This document shows, in pieces, positions 27,159 through 34,877 of a DNA stretch of 64,000 nucleotides. Under the pieces are notes generated by a model, which was given only the letters and a program-made list of their open reading frames with translations, did not search any database and was not told the DNA's origin. This DNA comes from Pseudomonas chlororaphis (GTDB taxonomy: Bacteria; Pseudomonadota; Gammaproteobacteria; Pseudomonadales; Pseudomonadaceae): assembly GCF_001921865.1 (NCBI RefSeq), contig NZ_MSCT01000010.1, positions 1-64,000 on the forward strand, read 5' to 3'. The position numbers were made by a program, and so were the translations under genes. Each line of letters opens with the position of its first letter. Position 1 is the first letter of the stretch.

Positions 27159-28031
27159 CTAGCGGCTTGCCGGGCGCTCCGGCAACTGGGTTTGCAGCCA
27201 CTGGCTGAACGACAGGGTCAGCGGGCTTTTTTCGCTGTCCCGATGAATCAGGCAAGCCCAGTTTGCACCGCGCACAGTTTGCTCGCTCAAAGGCTGCAAG
27301 ACACCCTCCTGGCACGCCTGGGTCGCCAGCAACTGGCTGACCAGGGCGATGCCGTGGCCGGCGCAGACCGCATCGAGCAACAGCCCCGGGTCGGAAAAAT
27401 TCAAACCGTTGCTGCGTTGGCCGACGTCCGCGCCACCTTGCACGGTCCAGTGGCTCCAGTCCATTTCCCGTTCGCCGTGCAGGGTGGTGCGCCGCTCCGG
27501 CGTCTGGCGCAGCACGTCCGGGTGGGCGGCGGGAAACAGCCAGTCGCTGTAGAGCAGATGGTAGCTGCATTCGGCCTGGGCGCTGAGGTCGTCGCGAATG
27601 CTCAGGTCGATGGTCTGGGTGGCCATGTCCGGCGGCTCGAAGGAGGTGAACAGCCACAGGTCGATTTCCGGGTACTGGCGGTTGAATGCCCCCAGCCGCG
27701 GTAACAACCAGTGGCGGGCGAAGGCCGGGGTGGTGTTGACCACCAGCTGGTTGGGCTTGCGGTACTGCTCCAGGCGGCGGATGCCCACCGACAGCTGTTG
27801 CAGCATCGACTGGGTGGTGCTGTACAGGTCGTGGCCGGCGTCGGTCAGGCTGACGCTGCGGCCGCTGCGGAAAAACAGCGGCTGTTCGAGGAAGGTTTCC
27901 AGGCTGCGGATCTGCTGGCTGATCGCCGACTGGGTCAGGTGCAGCTCCTCGGCGGCCTTGTGGAAACTGCCCAGGCGCGCGGCGGCTTCGAAGCCGCGCA
28001 GGGCGTTCAGGGGTGGCCAGTGTTTGAGCAT
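27159..28031 (-). CDS. LysR-family regulator, divergent from the agmatine cluster
   Basis: This 290-residue protein has a LysR N-terminal HTH (ALRGFEAAARLGSFHKAAEELHLTQSAISQQIRSLE, in parts) and a C-terminal periplasmic-binding-type effector domain with VVNTTPAFARHWLLPRL and VCAGHGIALVSQLLA. It belongs to the GcvA-like branch by its sequence style. It is divergent from aguA with 135 bp between starts, the standard arrangement for a LysR activator, so the agu genes are its probable targets. Confidence 0.9.
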   Translation of the reverse strand: MLKHWPPLNALRGFEAAARLGSFHKAAEELHLTQSAISQQIRSLETFLEQPLFFRSGRSVSLTDAGHDLYSTTQSMLQQLSVGIRRLEQYRKPNQLVVNTTPAFARHWLLPRLGAFNRQYPEIDLWLFTSFEPPDMATQTIDLSIRDDLSAQAECSYHLLYSDWLFPAAHPDVLRQTPERRTTLHGEREMDWSHWTVQGGADVGQRSNGLNFSDPGLLLDAVCAGHGIALVSQLLATQACQEGVLQPLSEQTVRGANWACLIHRDSEKSPLTLSFSQWLQTQLPERPASR

Positions 28032-28166
28032 GATCGATAAGCCCTGCTGATCAGTTGTGCGCTAAATCTATCGTTTGTTGCGCGGTTTATGAAGCCATAG
28101 CATGGGTTCCATTCCGCGAAGGCGGTTTTCAGTCATAAAAAATACTTAACTGAAAGGTGAGCGAAC

Positions 28167-29228
28167 ATGCAGCGTAACGGCGATCAAGGCACAGGTTGGA
28201 CCCTGCCCGCGGAGTGGATGCCCCATGCGGCGACCTGGATGGTCTGGCCGCACAACCAGGCGCTGTGGGAGTCCGCCTGGGGCGTGACCCTGGCCCAGGT
28301 GCAGCAGGACTTTGCCCGTGTCGCCAATGCGATTGCCCGTTTCGAGCCGGTGAAAATGGTGGTCGACCCGTCCGCCCGGGCCAGCGCCAGCGCCTTGTGC
28401 GGCAGCAATATCGAGTTGATCGAACTGGCGGTCGACGACAGCTGGTGCCGCGACTCCGGCCCGAGCTTTATCTGCCACCCGCAGCAGGGCCTGGCCGGGG
28501 TCAGCTGGCGCTTCAACGCCTGGGGCGGCAAGTCGGCCCACGAGCTGGACGAAAGCCTGGCCCGGCGCGTGCTCAACCGCCTCGGCCTGGACTGCTTCGG
28601 CACCGCGTTGAGCAACGAAGGCGGGGCGATCCATGTCGACGGCGAAGGCACCTTGATCACCACCGAGTCGGTGCTGCTCAACCCCAACCGCAACCCGGGC
28701 GTGAGCAAGGCCGAAATCGAGGAAATCTTCAGCCGCCTGTTGGGTGTGAAGAAGACCATCTGGCTGCCGGGCGACCCGGACTATGTCACCGGCGATATGA
28801 CCGACGGCCACGTCGACGGCGTCTGCGCCTTCGCCCGCCCGGGCCTGTTGCTAGTGGACGCGACCCACGAGCACGGCTCGGTGTACGCCGAAGTGGTACG
28901 GGAAAACCGCCGCGCCCTGGAGCTGGCCAGCGATGCCCATGGCCGGCGTTTCGAGCTGGTCGATCTGTACGAAGCCAGCGCCGCGGTGGACGTCGAGGCC
29001 GAGGTGTTCTGCGCCTCCTATACCAACTTCTACATCGCCAACGGCGCGATCATCATGCCGGCCTATGGCATCGACGCCGACCGGGCGGCAGCTGAAGTAC
29101 TGGCGTCGGTGTTCCCCGACCGCGAGGTGGTGCCGGTCGAGATCAACCAATTGGCCCATGGCGGCGGCGGGGTGCATTGCATCACCCAGCAACAGCCGGC
29201 GTGGCCGCTGAAGGAGGCCAGGGCATGA
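28167..29228 (+). CDS. aguA: Agmatine deiminase
   Basis: This 353-residue protein is a guanidino-modifying enzyme. Conserved features include TWMVWPHN, the acid pair in DDSWCRDSGP, NEGGAIHVDGEGT, GHVDG and the catalytic Cys in HGGGGVHCITQQ. The enzyme turns agmatine into N-carbamoylputrescine with release of ammonia, in the cytoplasm. It starts at 28167 after AAGGTGAG. Its TGA overlaps the aguB start by 4 bases (ATGA), as expected for a coupled pair. Confidence 0.95.
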   Translation: MQRNGDQGTGWTLPAEWMPHAATWMVWPHNQALWESAWGVTLAQVQQDFARVANAIARFEPVKMVVDPSARASASALCGSNIELIELAVDDSWCRDSGPSFICHPQQGLAGVSWRFNAWGGKSAHELDESLARRVLNRLGLDCFGTALSNEGGAIHVDGEGTLITTESVLLNPNRNPGVSKAEIEEIFSRLLGVKKTIWLPGDPDYVTGDMTDGHVDGVCAFARPGLLLVDATHEHGSVYAEVVRENRRALELASDAHGRRFELVDLYEASAAVDVEAEVFCASYTNFYIANGAIIMPAYGIDADRAAAEVLASVFPDREVVPVEINQLAHGGGGVHCITQQQPAWPLKEARA

Positions 29229-30133
29229 GCCTGCTGAACATCGCTACCACCCAGATGGCCTGCACCTGGGACCTCAAGCGCAACCTCGACCAGGCCGAGC
29301 AATTGGTGCGCGACGCCGCGGCCCGGGGCGCCCAGGTGATCCTGTTGCAGGAGCTGTTCGCCACGCCGTACTTCTGCATCGAACAGGACCACAAGCACCT
29401 GGCGCTGGCCGAGGAGTATGGGCAGAGCCCGATCCTCAAACGCTTCGCTGACCTGGCCCGGGAGCTGGGGGTGGTGCTGCCGCTGAGCTGGTTCGAGCGG
29501 GCCGGCAACGCCTACTTCAACTCGCTGACTGTGGCCGATGCCGACGGCCGCCTGCTTGGGGTGTACCGCAAGACCCATATCCCCAACGCCATCGGCTACC
29601 AGGAGAAGGAGTATTTCAGCCCCGGCGACACCGGCTTCAAGGTCTGGGACAGCGCCTTCGGCCGCCTCGGAGTCGGCATCTGCTGGGACCAGTGGTTTCC
29701 CGAGACCGCGCGCTGCCTGGCGCTGATGGGCGCCGAGGTGCTGTTGTTTCCCACGGCCATCGGCTCCGAGCCGGGCGCCGCCGGCCTGGATTCCCGCGAC
29801 CACTGGCAGATGACCATGCGCGGCCATGCGGCGGCCAATATCCTGCCGGTGGTGGCGGCCAACCGGGTCGGCGAGGAAGTGGCGACTGGCGACCCGCAGT
29901 TGCGGATGCGCTTCTACGGCTCGTCGTTTATCTGCGACCACAAGGGCCAGTTGCTGGCCGAGGCCGGCCGCGACACCCCCGGGCTGCTATTGCAGCGCCT
30001 GGACCTGGCCGCCATGGCCGAGGAACGCCGCACCTGGGGTATCTACCGCGACCGCCGTCCGGAAATGTACGCCGCGCTGCTGGGCCTGGACGGCCGGCAG
30101 GTCCATGCACGCTGGAACACTCAAGGGGCTTGA
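29225..30133 (+). CDS. aguB: N-carbamoylputrescine amidohydrolase, nitrilase family
   Basis: This 302-residue protein has the nitrilase catalytic triad. The Glu is in LLQELFATPYF, the Lys in YRKTHIPNAIGYQEKEYF, and the nucleophile Cys in GVGICWDQWFPE. It hydrolyses N-carbamoylputrescine to putrescine, ammonia and CO2. The start at 29225 is set by the ATGA coupling to aguA. It lies one base upstream of the ABC substrate-binding gene. Confidence 0.95.
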   Translation: MSLLNIATTQMACTWDLKRNLDQAEQLVRDAAARGAQVILLQELFATPYFCIEQDHKHLALAEEYGQSPILKRFADLARELGVVLPLSWFERAGNAYFNSLTVADADGRLLGVYRKTHIPNAIGYQEKEYFSPGDTGFKVWDSAFGRLGVGICWDQWFPETARCLALMGAEVLLFPTAIGSEPGAAGLDSRDHWQMTMRGHAAANILPVVAANRVGEEVATGDPQLRMRFYGSSFICDHKGQLLAEAGRDTPGLLLQRLDLAAMAEERRTWGIYRDRRPEMYAALLGLDGRQVHARWNTQGA

Positions 30134-30134
30134 G

Positions 30135-31238
30135 ATGAACATTCGCCATACGCCTGTGCTCTGCGCCCTCGGCCTGCTGTTGGGCGGTGCCCTGGGCAGC
30201 GTCCAGGCCGAAGAGAAAACCCTGCGCCTGTACAACTGGGCCGATTACTTCGCCGAAGACACCCTGGCGCGCTTCACCGCCGAAACCGGGATCAAGGTGA
30301 TCTACGACGTGATGGACGGCAGCGAGGTGCTGGAAGCCAAGCTGATGACCGGCGGCAGCGGCTACGACCTGATCTTTCCCGGCGACACCGTGGCCGAGCG
30401 CCTGATGCGCGCCGGCAGCCTGCAGGCGCTGGACCCGGCCAGGCTCGTCGCGCTGGCCGACATCGAGCCGGGCCTGCAGAAGCTGCGCACGCATTACCCC
30501 CATGCCAGTAAAGCGACCGTGCCCTACACCTGGGGCACCATCGGCCTGACCTACAACGAGCAGCAGATCCGCGAGCGCCTGCCGGATGCCCCGGTGAACA
30601 GCCTTGACCTGCTGTTCAAGCCGGAACTGGCGGCGCGCTTCGCCGACTGCGGGATCTCGATGATCGACTCGCCGGACGAAGTGCTGGCCGTGGTGCTCAA
30701 CTATTTGGGGCGCGAGCCGCGCAGCGCCAAGCCGGAGGACCTGGCGGCGGCCAGCGAGCTGCTGCTCAAGCTACGGCCGTACATCCGCAAGTTCCAGTCG
30801 CAACCGGTGACCGACCTGGTCAACGGCAACCTGTGCCTGTCCCTGGGCTACAGTGGCGACATGACCCAGGCCCAGCGCACCGCCGACGCCGCCGGCAAGC
30901 CGGTGGTGTTCCAGTACCGCATCCCGCGCGAGGGCACCACGGTGTGGATGGACAACATGGCGATCCCGGCCGATGCCCGGCACCCGGAATACGCCTATAC
31001 CTTTATCAACTTCGTCATGCGCCCGGAGAACATGGCGGCCATCAGCAACTTCACCGGCTACCCGACCGCCAACGCCAAGGCGCGGCCGAGCGTCGACCCG
31101 GCCATGCGCAACAACCCGGATCTCTACCCGGACGAAGCGGCCTTCGAGCGGCTGATCCCCGGCAAGGACATCCCCCAGGCCGACATGCGGGCACGGATGC
31201 GCGCCTGGACCAAATTCAAGACCGCGGCGGTCAAGTGA
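30135..31238 (+). CDS. Polyamine ABC transporter substrate-binding protein (PotF/SpuD-like)
   Basis: This 367-residue protein has a signal peptide (MNIRHTPVLCALGLLLGGALGSVQAEE) and the Spu/Pot fold start TLRLYNWADYFAEDTLARF. PYTWGTIGLTYNE, LGYSGDM and RIPREGTTVWMDNMAIP are typical of putrescine/spermidine binding proteins. It starts one base after aguB. No ABC permease or ATPase is in the window, so it must use a system encoded elsewhere. The location in the agmatine cluster suggests agmatine or putrescine as ligand. Confidence 0.92.
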   Translation: MNIRHTPVLCALGLLLGGALGSVQAEEKTLRLYNWADYFAEDTLARFTAETGIKVIYDVMDGSEVLEAKLMTGGSGYDLIFPGDTVAERLMRAGSLQALDPARLVALADIEPGLQKLRTHYPHASKATVPYTWGTIGLTYNEQQIRERLPDAPVNSLDLLFKPELAARFADCGISMIDSPDEVLAVVLNYLGREPRSAKPEDLAAASELLLKLRPYIRKFQSQPVTDLVNGNLCLSLGYSGDMTQAQRTADAAGKPVVFQYRIPREGTTVWMDNMAIPADARHPEYAYTFINFVMRPENMAAISNFTGYPTANAKARPSVDPAMRNNPDLYPDEAAFERLIPGKDIPQADMRARMRAWTKFKTAAVK

Positions 31239-31301
31239 CCGCGGGTTGCAACCCCAGGGCGCCGTACGTAGCGGCGCCAGTACCCTGAGAGAGCCAAGCA
31301 G

Positions 31302-32420
31302 ATGCCAACGCGTCGCACATTTATCCAACAGGTTTCAGTGGTCGGCGGCATGAGCCTGATCGCGTCCATGGGCCTGCACCTGCCCCGGGCGCTGGGCGCC
31401 GCCCGCGCGGACTGGTTCATGCCCGACGAGGGCGACCGGCATCGCCGCGCCTTTATCGCCTTCGGCGCGCAGGAGGACATCTGGGAGGACTTCACCGCCG
31501 ACGTGCAGCAAGCCCTAGGCCGCATCGCCCGCGCCATCGCCCGGCACGAGCCGGTCACAGTGTTCTGCCGCGACAGCGAGCGCGACCTGGCCGAAGAATT
31601 GTGCGGCAGCGATAACACCAGCTTTGTCGTCACCGAACTGGACGACATCTGGATGCGCGACATCGGCGCCAACTTCGTCATCACCGAAGCCGGCGACCTG
31701 GGCGCGGTGGATTTCAACTTCAACGGCTGGGGCAACAAACAGCAGCACGCCGACGATGCCCGGCTGGCCCGGCAGGTGGCGCAGAACACCGGCGCCCGTT
31801 ACATCCGCAGCGAACTGGTGGGCGAGGGCGGCGGCATCGAGGTCGACGGCCACGGCACCGCGATCATGACCGAAAGCAGCTGGATCAACGCCAACCGCAA
31901 CCCCGACTGGAGCAAGGCCGAGGTCGAGGCCGAGCTGAAGGAACGCCTGGGCCTGCGTAAAATCATCTGGCTGCCGGGGATCAAGGGCAAGGACATCACC
32001 GACGCCCACGTGGACTTCTACGCGCGCTTCGTCAGCCCCGGGGTGGTGGTCGCCAACCTCGACACCGACCCCGAGTCCTACGACCACAAGGTGACGCTGG
32101 CGCACCTGGAGATTCTCAAGACGGCCACCGACGCCGACGGCCGCCGGCTACAAGTGCACACCCTGTCGCCGCCGCTGCAACCGCGCAGCAGCAAGTTCAG
32201 CAAAGGCAACCCGGACTTCGCCGCGGGCTACATCAACTACTTCGTGATCAACGGCGCGGTCATCGCCCCGCAATTCGGCGACAAGGCCGCCGACGCCAAG
32301 GCCTTCGAGCTGCTGTCGCGCCTGTACCCGGAGCGCGAAGTGGTGCAACTGAACATCGACGCGATCGCCGCGGGTGGCGGCGGCATTCACTGCGTGACCC
32401 ATCACCAGCCAGCGGTGTAG
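31302..32420 (+). CDS. Agmatine/peptidyl-arginine deiminase family protein with Tat-like signal
   Basis: This 372-residue protein is paralogous to aguA, with LDDIWMRDIGANF, GEGGGIEVDGHGT, INANRNPDWSK, and the Cys of GGGGIHCVTHHQP. The N-terminus MPTRRTFIQQVSVVGGMSLI is a twin-arginine-type signal (RRTFIQ). Catalytic residues are in place. An exported deiminase could process agmatine outside the cytoplasm before uptake by the preceding binding protein. It is 64 bp downstream of that gene and probably co-transcribed. Confidence 0.9.
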   Translation: MPTRRTFIQQVSVVGGMSLIASMGLHLPRALGAARADWFMPDEGDRHRRAFIAFGAQEDIWEDFTADVQQALGRIARAIARHEPVTVFCRDSERDLAEELCGSDNTSFVVTELDDIWMRDIGANFVITEAGDLGAVDFNFNGWGNKQQHADDARLARQVAQNTGARYIRSELVGEGGGIEVDGHGTAIMTESSWINANRNPDWSKAEVEAELKERLGLRKIIWLPGIKGKDITDAHVDFYARFVSPGVVVANLDTDPESYDHKVTLAHLEILKTATDADGRRLQVHTLSPPLQPRSSKFSKGNPDFAAGYINYFVINGAVIAPQFGDKAADAKAFELLSRLYPEREVVQLNIDAIAAGGGGIHCVTHHQPAV

Positions 32421-32433
32421 GGGCACACGCGAC

Positions 32434-32543
32434 ACCCAGGGCTTTCCCGCTTTCGTTCCTACGGCTCATCGCGAGTTTTAGGACAGAGGGTTGGGAAAGC
32501 TCTCATGTTTACGGCTTTGCGCATTGATAGGGTCGGTGCCTGA
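32434..32543 (+). repeat. 110-bp dispersed repeat, copy A
   Basis: The stretch from ACCCAGGGCTTTCCCGC to GATAGGGTCGGTGCCTGA is nearly identical to 51565-51675. Inside it, AGGGCTTTCCC near the start is mirrored by GGGAAAGCTCT about 50 bases on, so it can form a long-loop hairpin. Copy B stands immediately upstream of a truncated PAAR gene. Confidence 0.85.
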
Positions 32544-32807
32544 GTGTTGGATGCGGGACCTGAGCTTTTGGATGCGCAGATCTCCACCTGCGCCTGGCGC
32601 TACAAAGAGACTTTTGAGGTGTTCAGTTCGGAACGGTCTTAACGCCTGCTTGTAGTCATCTCGCGTAACGTCCCTGCGCCAGTAGCGCAGTGCCTCATAT
32701 GCCTCTTTCGATGTGCAGGCCCACTCGCTGTTTTCTACGTCTGTTCCTCTACTTCGCACGTCGAACGTCCCCGGTCGAAAGCGTTTACGGCTATTCAAGC
32801 TAGCTCT

Positions 32808-32821
32808 TGGGAAATTTCCTA
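32808..32821. promoter_or_regulatory. TGGGAAATTTCCTA palindrome, inferred response-regulator site
   Basis: This 14-bp palindrome differs by one base from the TAGGAAATTTCCTA sites before the second EAL gene and the adhesin. A -35-like TTGCCG lies 4 bp downstream, and the REC-EAL start is 87 bp downstream. Confidence 0.7.
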
Positions 32822-32907
32822 CAGATTGCCGAGATAAATCCTTCGCTTCCAATGAAAGGGAGTCGCCAGAATTTTCCCCTCAAGTCATTGGCAGAGTAAC
32901 TGGCGAG

Positions 32908-34098
32908 ATGTGCTCCCCTAGCGTCCTGGTTTTAGAAGATCAATCGTTTCAGCGTGGCGCGCTAGTTACGGCTCTCCAGCACCTGGGTGTCGACGATATT
33001 TTGCAGGCGGCTGACAGCGAGCGGGCCCTGACGCAAATAGACCGGGCGGGAGGCGTGGACATTGTGTTTTGCGACCTGAGCAATACGGCCGTCAACTGTC
33101 TGGACTTTCTGACTCAGGTCGCAGAGAGCGGCTTGGTTCGTGCGGTTGCACTGTGCAGCGAGCTGAAGCCGGAACTGCGCCGCGCAGTCGAACAGATGAC
33201 CTGCCTTTCGGGGTTGCAGATGCTCGGCGTCATGAGCAAACCCACGCAACTGTATGCGTTGCAGGAAATCCTGAGTCGTTATTCTCGCCGACGACCGACA
33301 CCGGACGTCGAGTCGTCGCCTCACTCCAGGCTCCCGAGCGAGGAGGACGTGCGACGGGGCCTGGCCGAGGGGGAGTTCAAGGCCTGGTTCCAACCCAAGT
33401 TCGATTTGAACACTGGCGCGGTGGCCGGGGCAGAGGCGCTGGTGCGTTGGCAGCACCCGGTCAGGGGCCTGTTGTTGCCCAAGGACTTTCTGGCGGCTGT
33501 GTTGGCCTACGACCTGATCGACGACATGCTCAAGCAAATGCTGGAGCAAGGGATGAGTTTGCTCAATGCCTTGCGCCGATCCGGTCTGGCCCTGGAGTTG
33601 GCGTTCAACCTTCACGCTTCGCAATTGGCCCGCAACGACCTGATCGAGCACATTGAACAACTGTTGAAGGGGCACGGCTTCCCAGGATGGACGTTGTTGT
33701 TCGAAGTGGCTGAAAACGGCTTGCTGGATGTTCCTCGCACGACCCGGGAAAACCTCCAACGCCTGCGCATGATGGGGTGCAGTCTGTCGATTGACGATTT
33801 CGGCATGGGCTTTTCATCGTTGACGTTGCTCTGCCAACTGCCGTTCAACCAGCTCAAGCTCGACGGCCAGCTCGTCCGATCCATTGAGGCCCCTCGCACC
33901 CATGCGATGGTCACCAGCACCGTGGCGCTGGCCCGCGCGCTGAACATGAGCCTGGTGATCGAAGGCGTCGGCAGCCAGGTTATCCGCGATGGATTGGTGG
34001 CGATGGGGTGTTCATTTGGCCAGGGCTTCCACCTGGCGCGTCCGATGGAGGCCCAGCGGTTTCTGCGGTGGTTGCAGGAACCTGATTCACCCACTTGA
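32908..34098 (+). CDS. RocR-like REC-EAL cyclic-di-GMP phosphodiesterase
   Basis: This 396-residue protein is the size and layout of P. aeruginosa RocR. The receiver has VLVLEDQSFQRG and phosphoacceptor VFCDLSN, and the EAL domain begins near 150. Catalytic residues are present: EAL in AGAEALVRW, Asn in FNLHASQ, Glu in LLFEVAENG, Asp pair in SIDDFGMGFSSL, Lys in LKLDGQL and Glu in VIEGVG. The start ATG 32908 gives a receiver beginning at residue 4. It should hydrolyse c-di-GMP when the phosphorelay signals. In P. aeruginosa RocR competes with RocA1 for the HPt of RocS1, and the same two partners lie next to it here. Confidence 0.9.
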   Translation: MCSPSVLVLEDQSFQRGALVTALQHLGVDDILQAADSERALTQIDRAGGVDIVFCDLSNTAVNCLDFLTQVAESGLVRAVALCSELKPELRRAVEQMTCLSGLQMLGVMSKPTQLYALQEILSRYSRRRPTPDVESSPHSRLPSEEDVRRGLAEGEFKAWFQPKFDLNTGAVAGAEALVRWQHPVRGLLLPKDFLAAVLAYDLIDDMLKQMLEQGMSLLNALRRSGLALELAFNLHASQLARNDLIEHIEQLLKGHGFPGWTLLFEVAENGLLDVPRTTRENLQRLRMMGCSLSIDDFGMGFSSLTLLCQLPFNQLKLDGQLVRSIEAPRTHAMVTSTVALARALNMSLVIEGVGSQVIRDGLVAMGCSFGQGFHLARPMEAQRFLRWLQEPDSPT

Positions 34099-34250
34099 AA
34101 GCGTCAGCCCAGGTTCCTCAAACAGCTCGATATAACGACCTGATTACTGAGTGATCCGGGCAGCATAAACCGGTGATTTGTTCCATACTTTTGTGATGCA
34201 TGGCCATTCTGTCACTGGTATTTTCCTGTGCGTATTGCAGTGAGGTTCAA

Positions 34251-34877
34251 ATGCATAAAGCGTTGATTGTAGACGATCATCCCTTCATTCGGGCGACGGT
34301 GAAGGTGTTGCTCGAGCGTGAGCAATTCGAAGTCGTTGGCGAGTCCGACAATGGCGCCGATGCCGTGCAAATGGCTCGCAAGCATGAGCCGGAATTGATC
34401 CTGCTGGATATCGCCATGCCCAGTCTCGACGGCCTGGAAGTCATCAGTCGGATCAAGGCGCTGAAACTGTCGAGCAAGATCCTGGTGTTGACCTCTCAGT
34501 CCGCGGCGTTTTACGCCATGCGCTGCATGAAGGCGGGCGCGGCCGGTTATATTTCGAAAACCGATGAATTGAGCGAGCTGAGCAAAGCGATCAAGGCGCT
34601 GATGGCCGGCTATACCTTTTTCCCCAACCTTGCCGGAAACTCTGTACGCCGCAGCGACATCGACTCCACCGAACTGGAGATGATTCGCGGCCTGTCCGAT
34701 CGAGAGCTGGTCATCTTGCAGCAACTGGCCCGGGGCCTGAGCAACAAGGAAATCGGTGATGCCATGTTGTTGAGCAACAAGACCGTCAGTACCTATAAAA
34801 CCCGCCTCATTGAAAAACTCAATGTGAAGTCGGTGGTGTATCTGGCCGACTTTGCCAAGCGCAATAACCTGATCTAA
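34251..34877 (+). CDS. NarL/LuxR-family response regulator (RocA/BvgA-like)
   Basis: This 208-residue protein has a receiver (LIVDDHPFIR, phosphoacceptor Asp53 in LILLDIAMP, TSQS and the Lys of ISKTDE) and a C-terminal LuxR HTH (LSDRELVILQQLARGLSNKEIG, then LSNKTVSTYKTRLIEKL). The start at 34251 follows GAGG at 6 bases; the longer frame from 34200 has no such site. It abuts the hybrid kinase directly (TAA-ATG). Its size and HTH are those of BvgA and RocA1. The TAGGAAATTTCCTA sites nearby are its most likely targets. Confidence 0.93.
   Translation: MHKALIVDDHPFIRATVKVLLEREQFEVVGESDNGADAVQMARKHEPELILLDIAMPSLDGLEVISRIKALKLSSKILVLTSQSAAFYAMRCMKAGAAGYISKTDELSELSKAIKALMAGYTFFPNLAGNSVRRSDIDSTELEMIRGLSDRELVILQQLARGLSNKEIGDAMLLSNKTVSTYKTRLIEKLNVKSVVYLADFAKRNNLI

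Larger units (their letters stand above)
32421..32907. other. Intergenic region with repeat copy A and the REC-EAL promoter
   Basis: This region holds the 110-bp repeat (32434-32543) and the palindrome at 32808. A minus-strand frame of 124 codons (32478-32852) exists but has no ribosome site or recognised domain and overlaps the repeat, so it is not called. No other gene is seen. Confidence 0.5.

Noticed and set aside
21203..32674. Shared 12-base string CGCGTAACGTCC near 21.2 and 32.66 kb
   Set aside because: A match of this length is expected by chance many times in 64 kb, and the flanks do not align.
32478..32852. 124-codon minus-strand frame between the deiminase and REC-EAL genes
   Set aside because: It overlaps repeat copy A and the regulatory palindrome and lacks a ribosome site or domain. 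It could be a gene remnant but is not callable.
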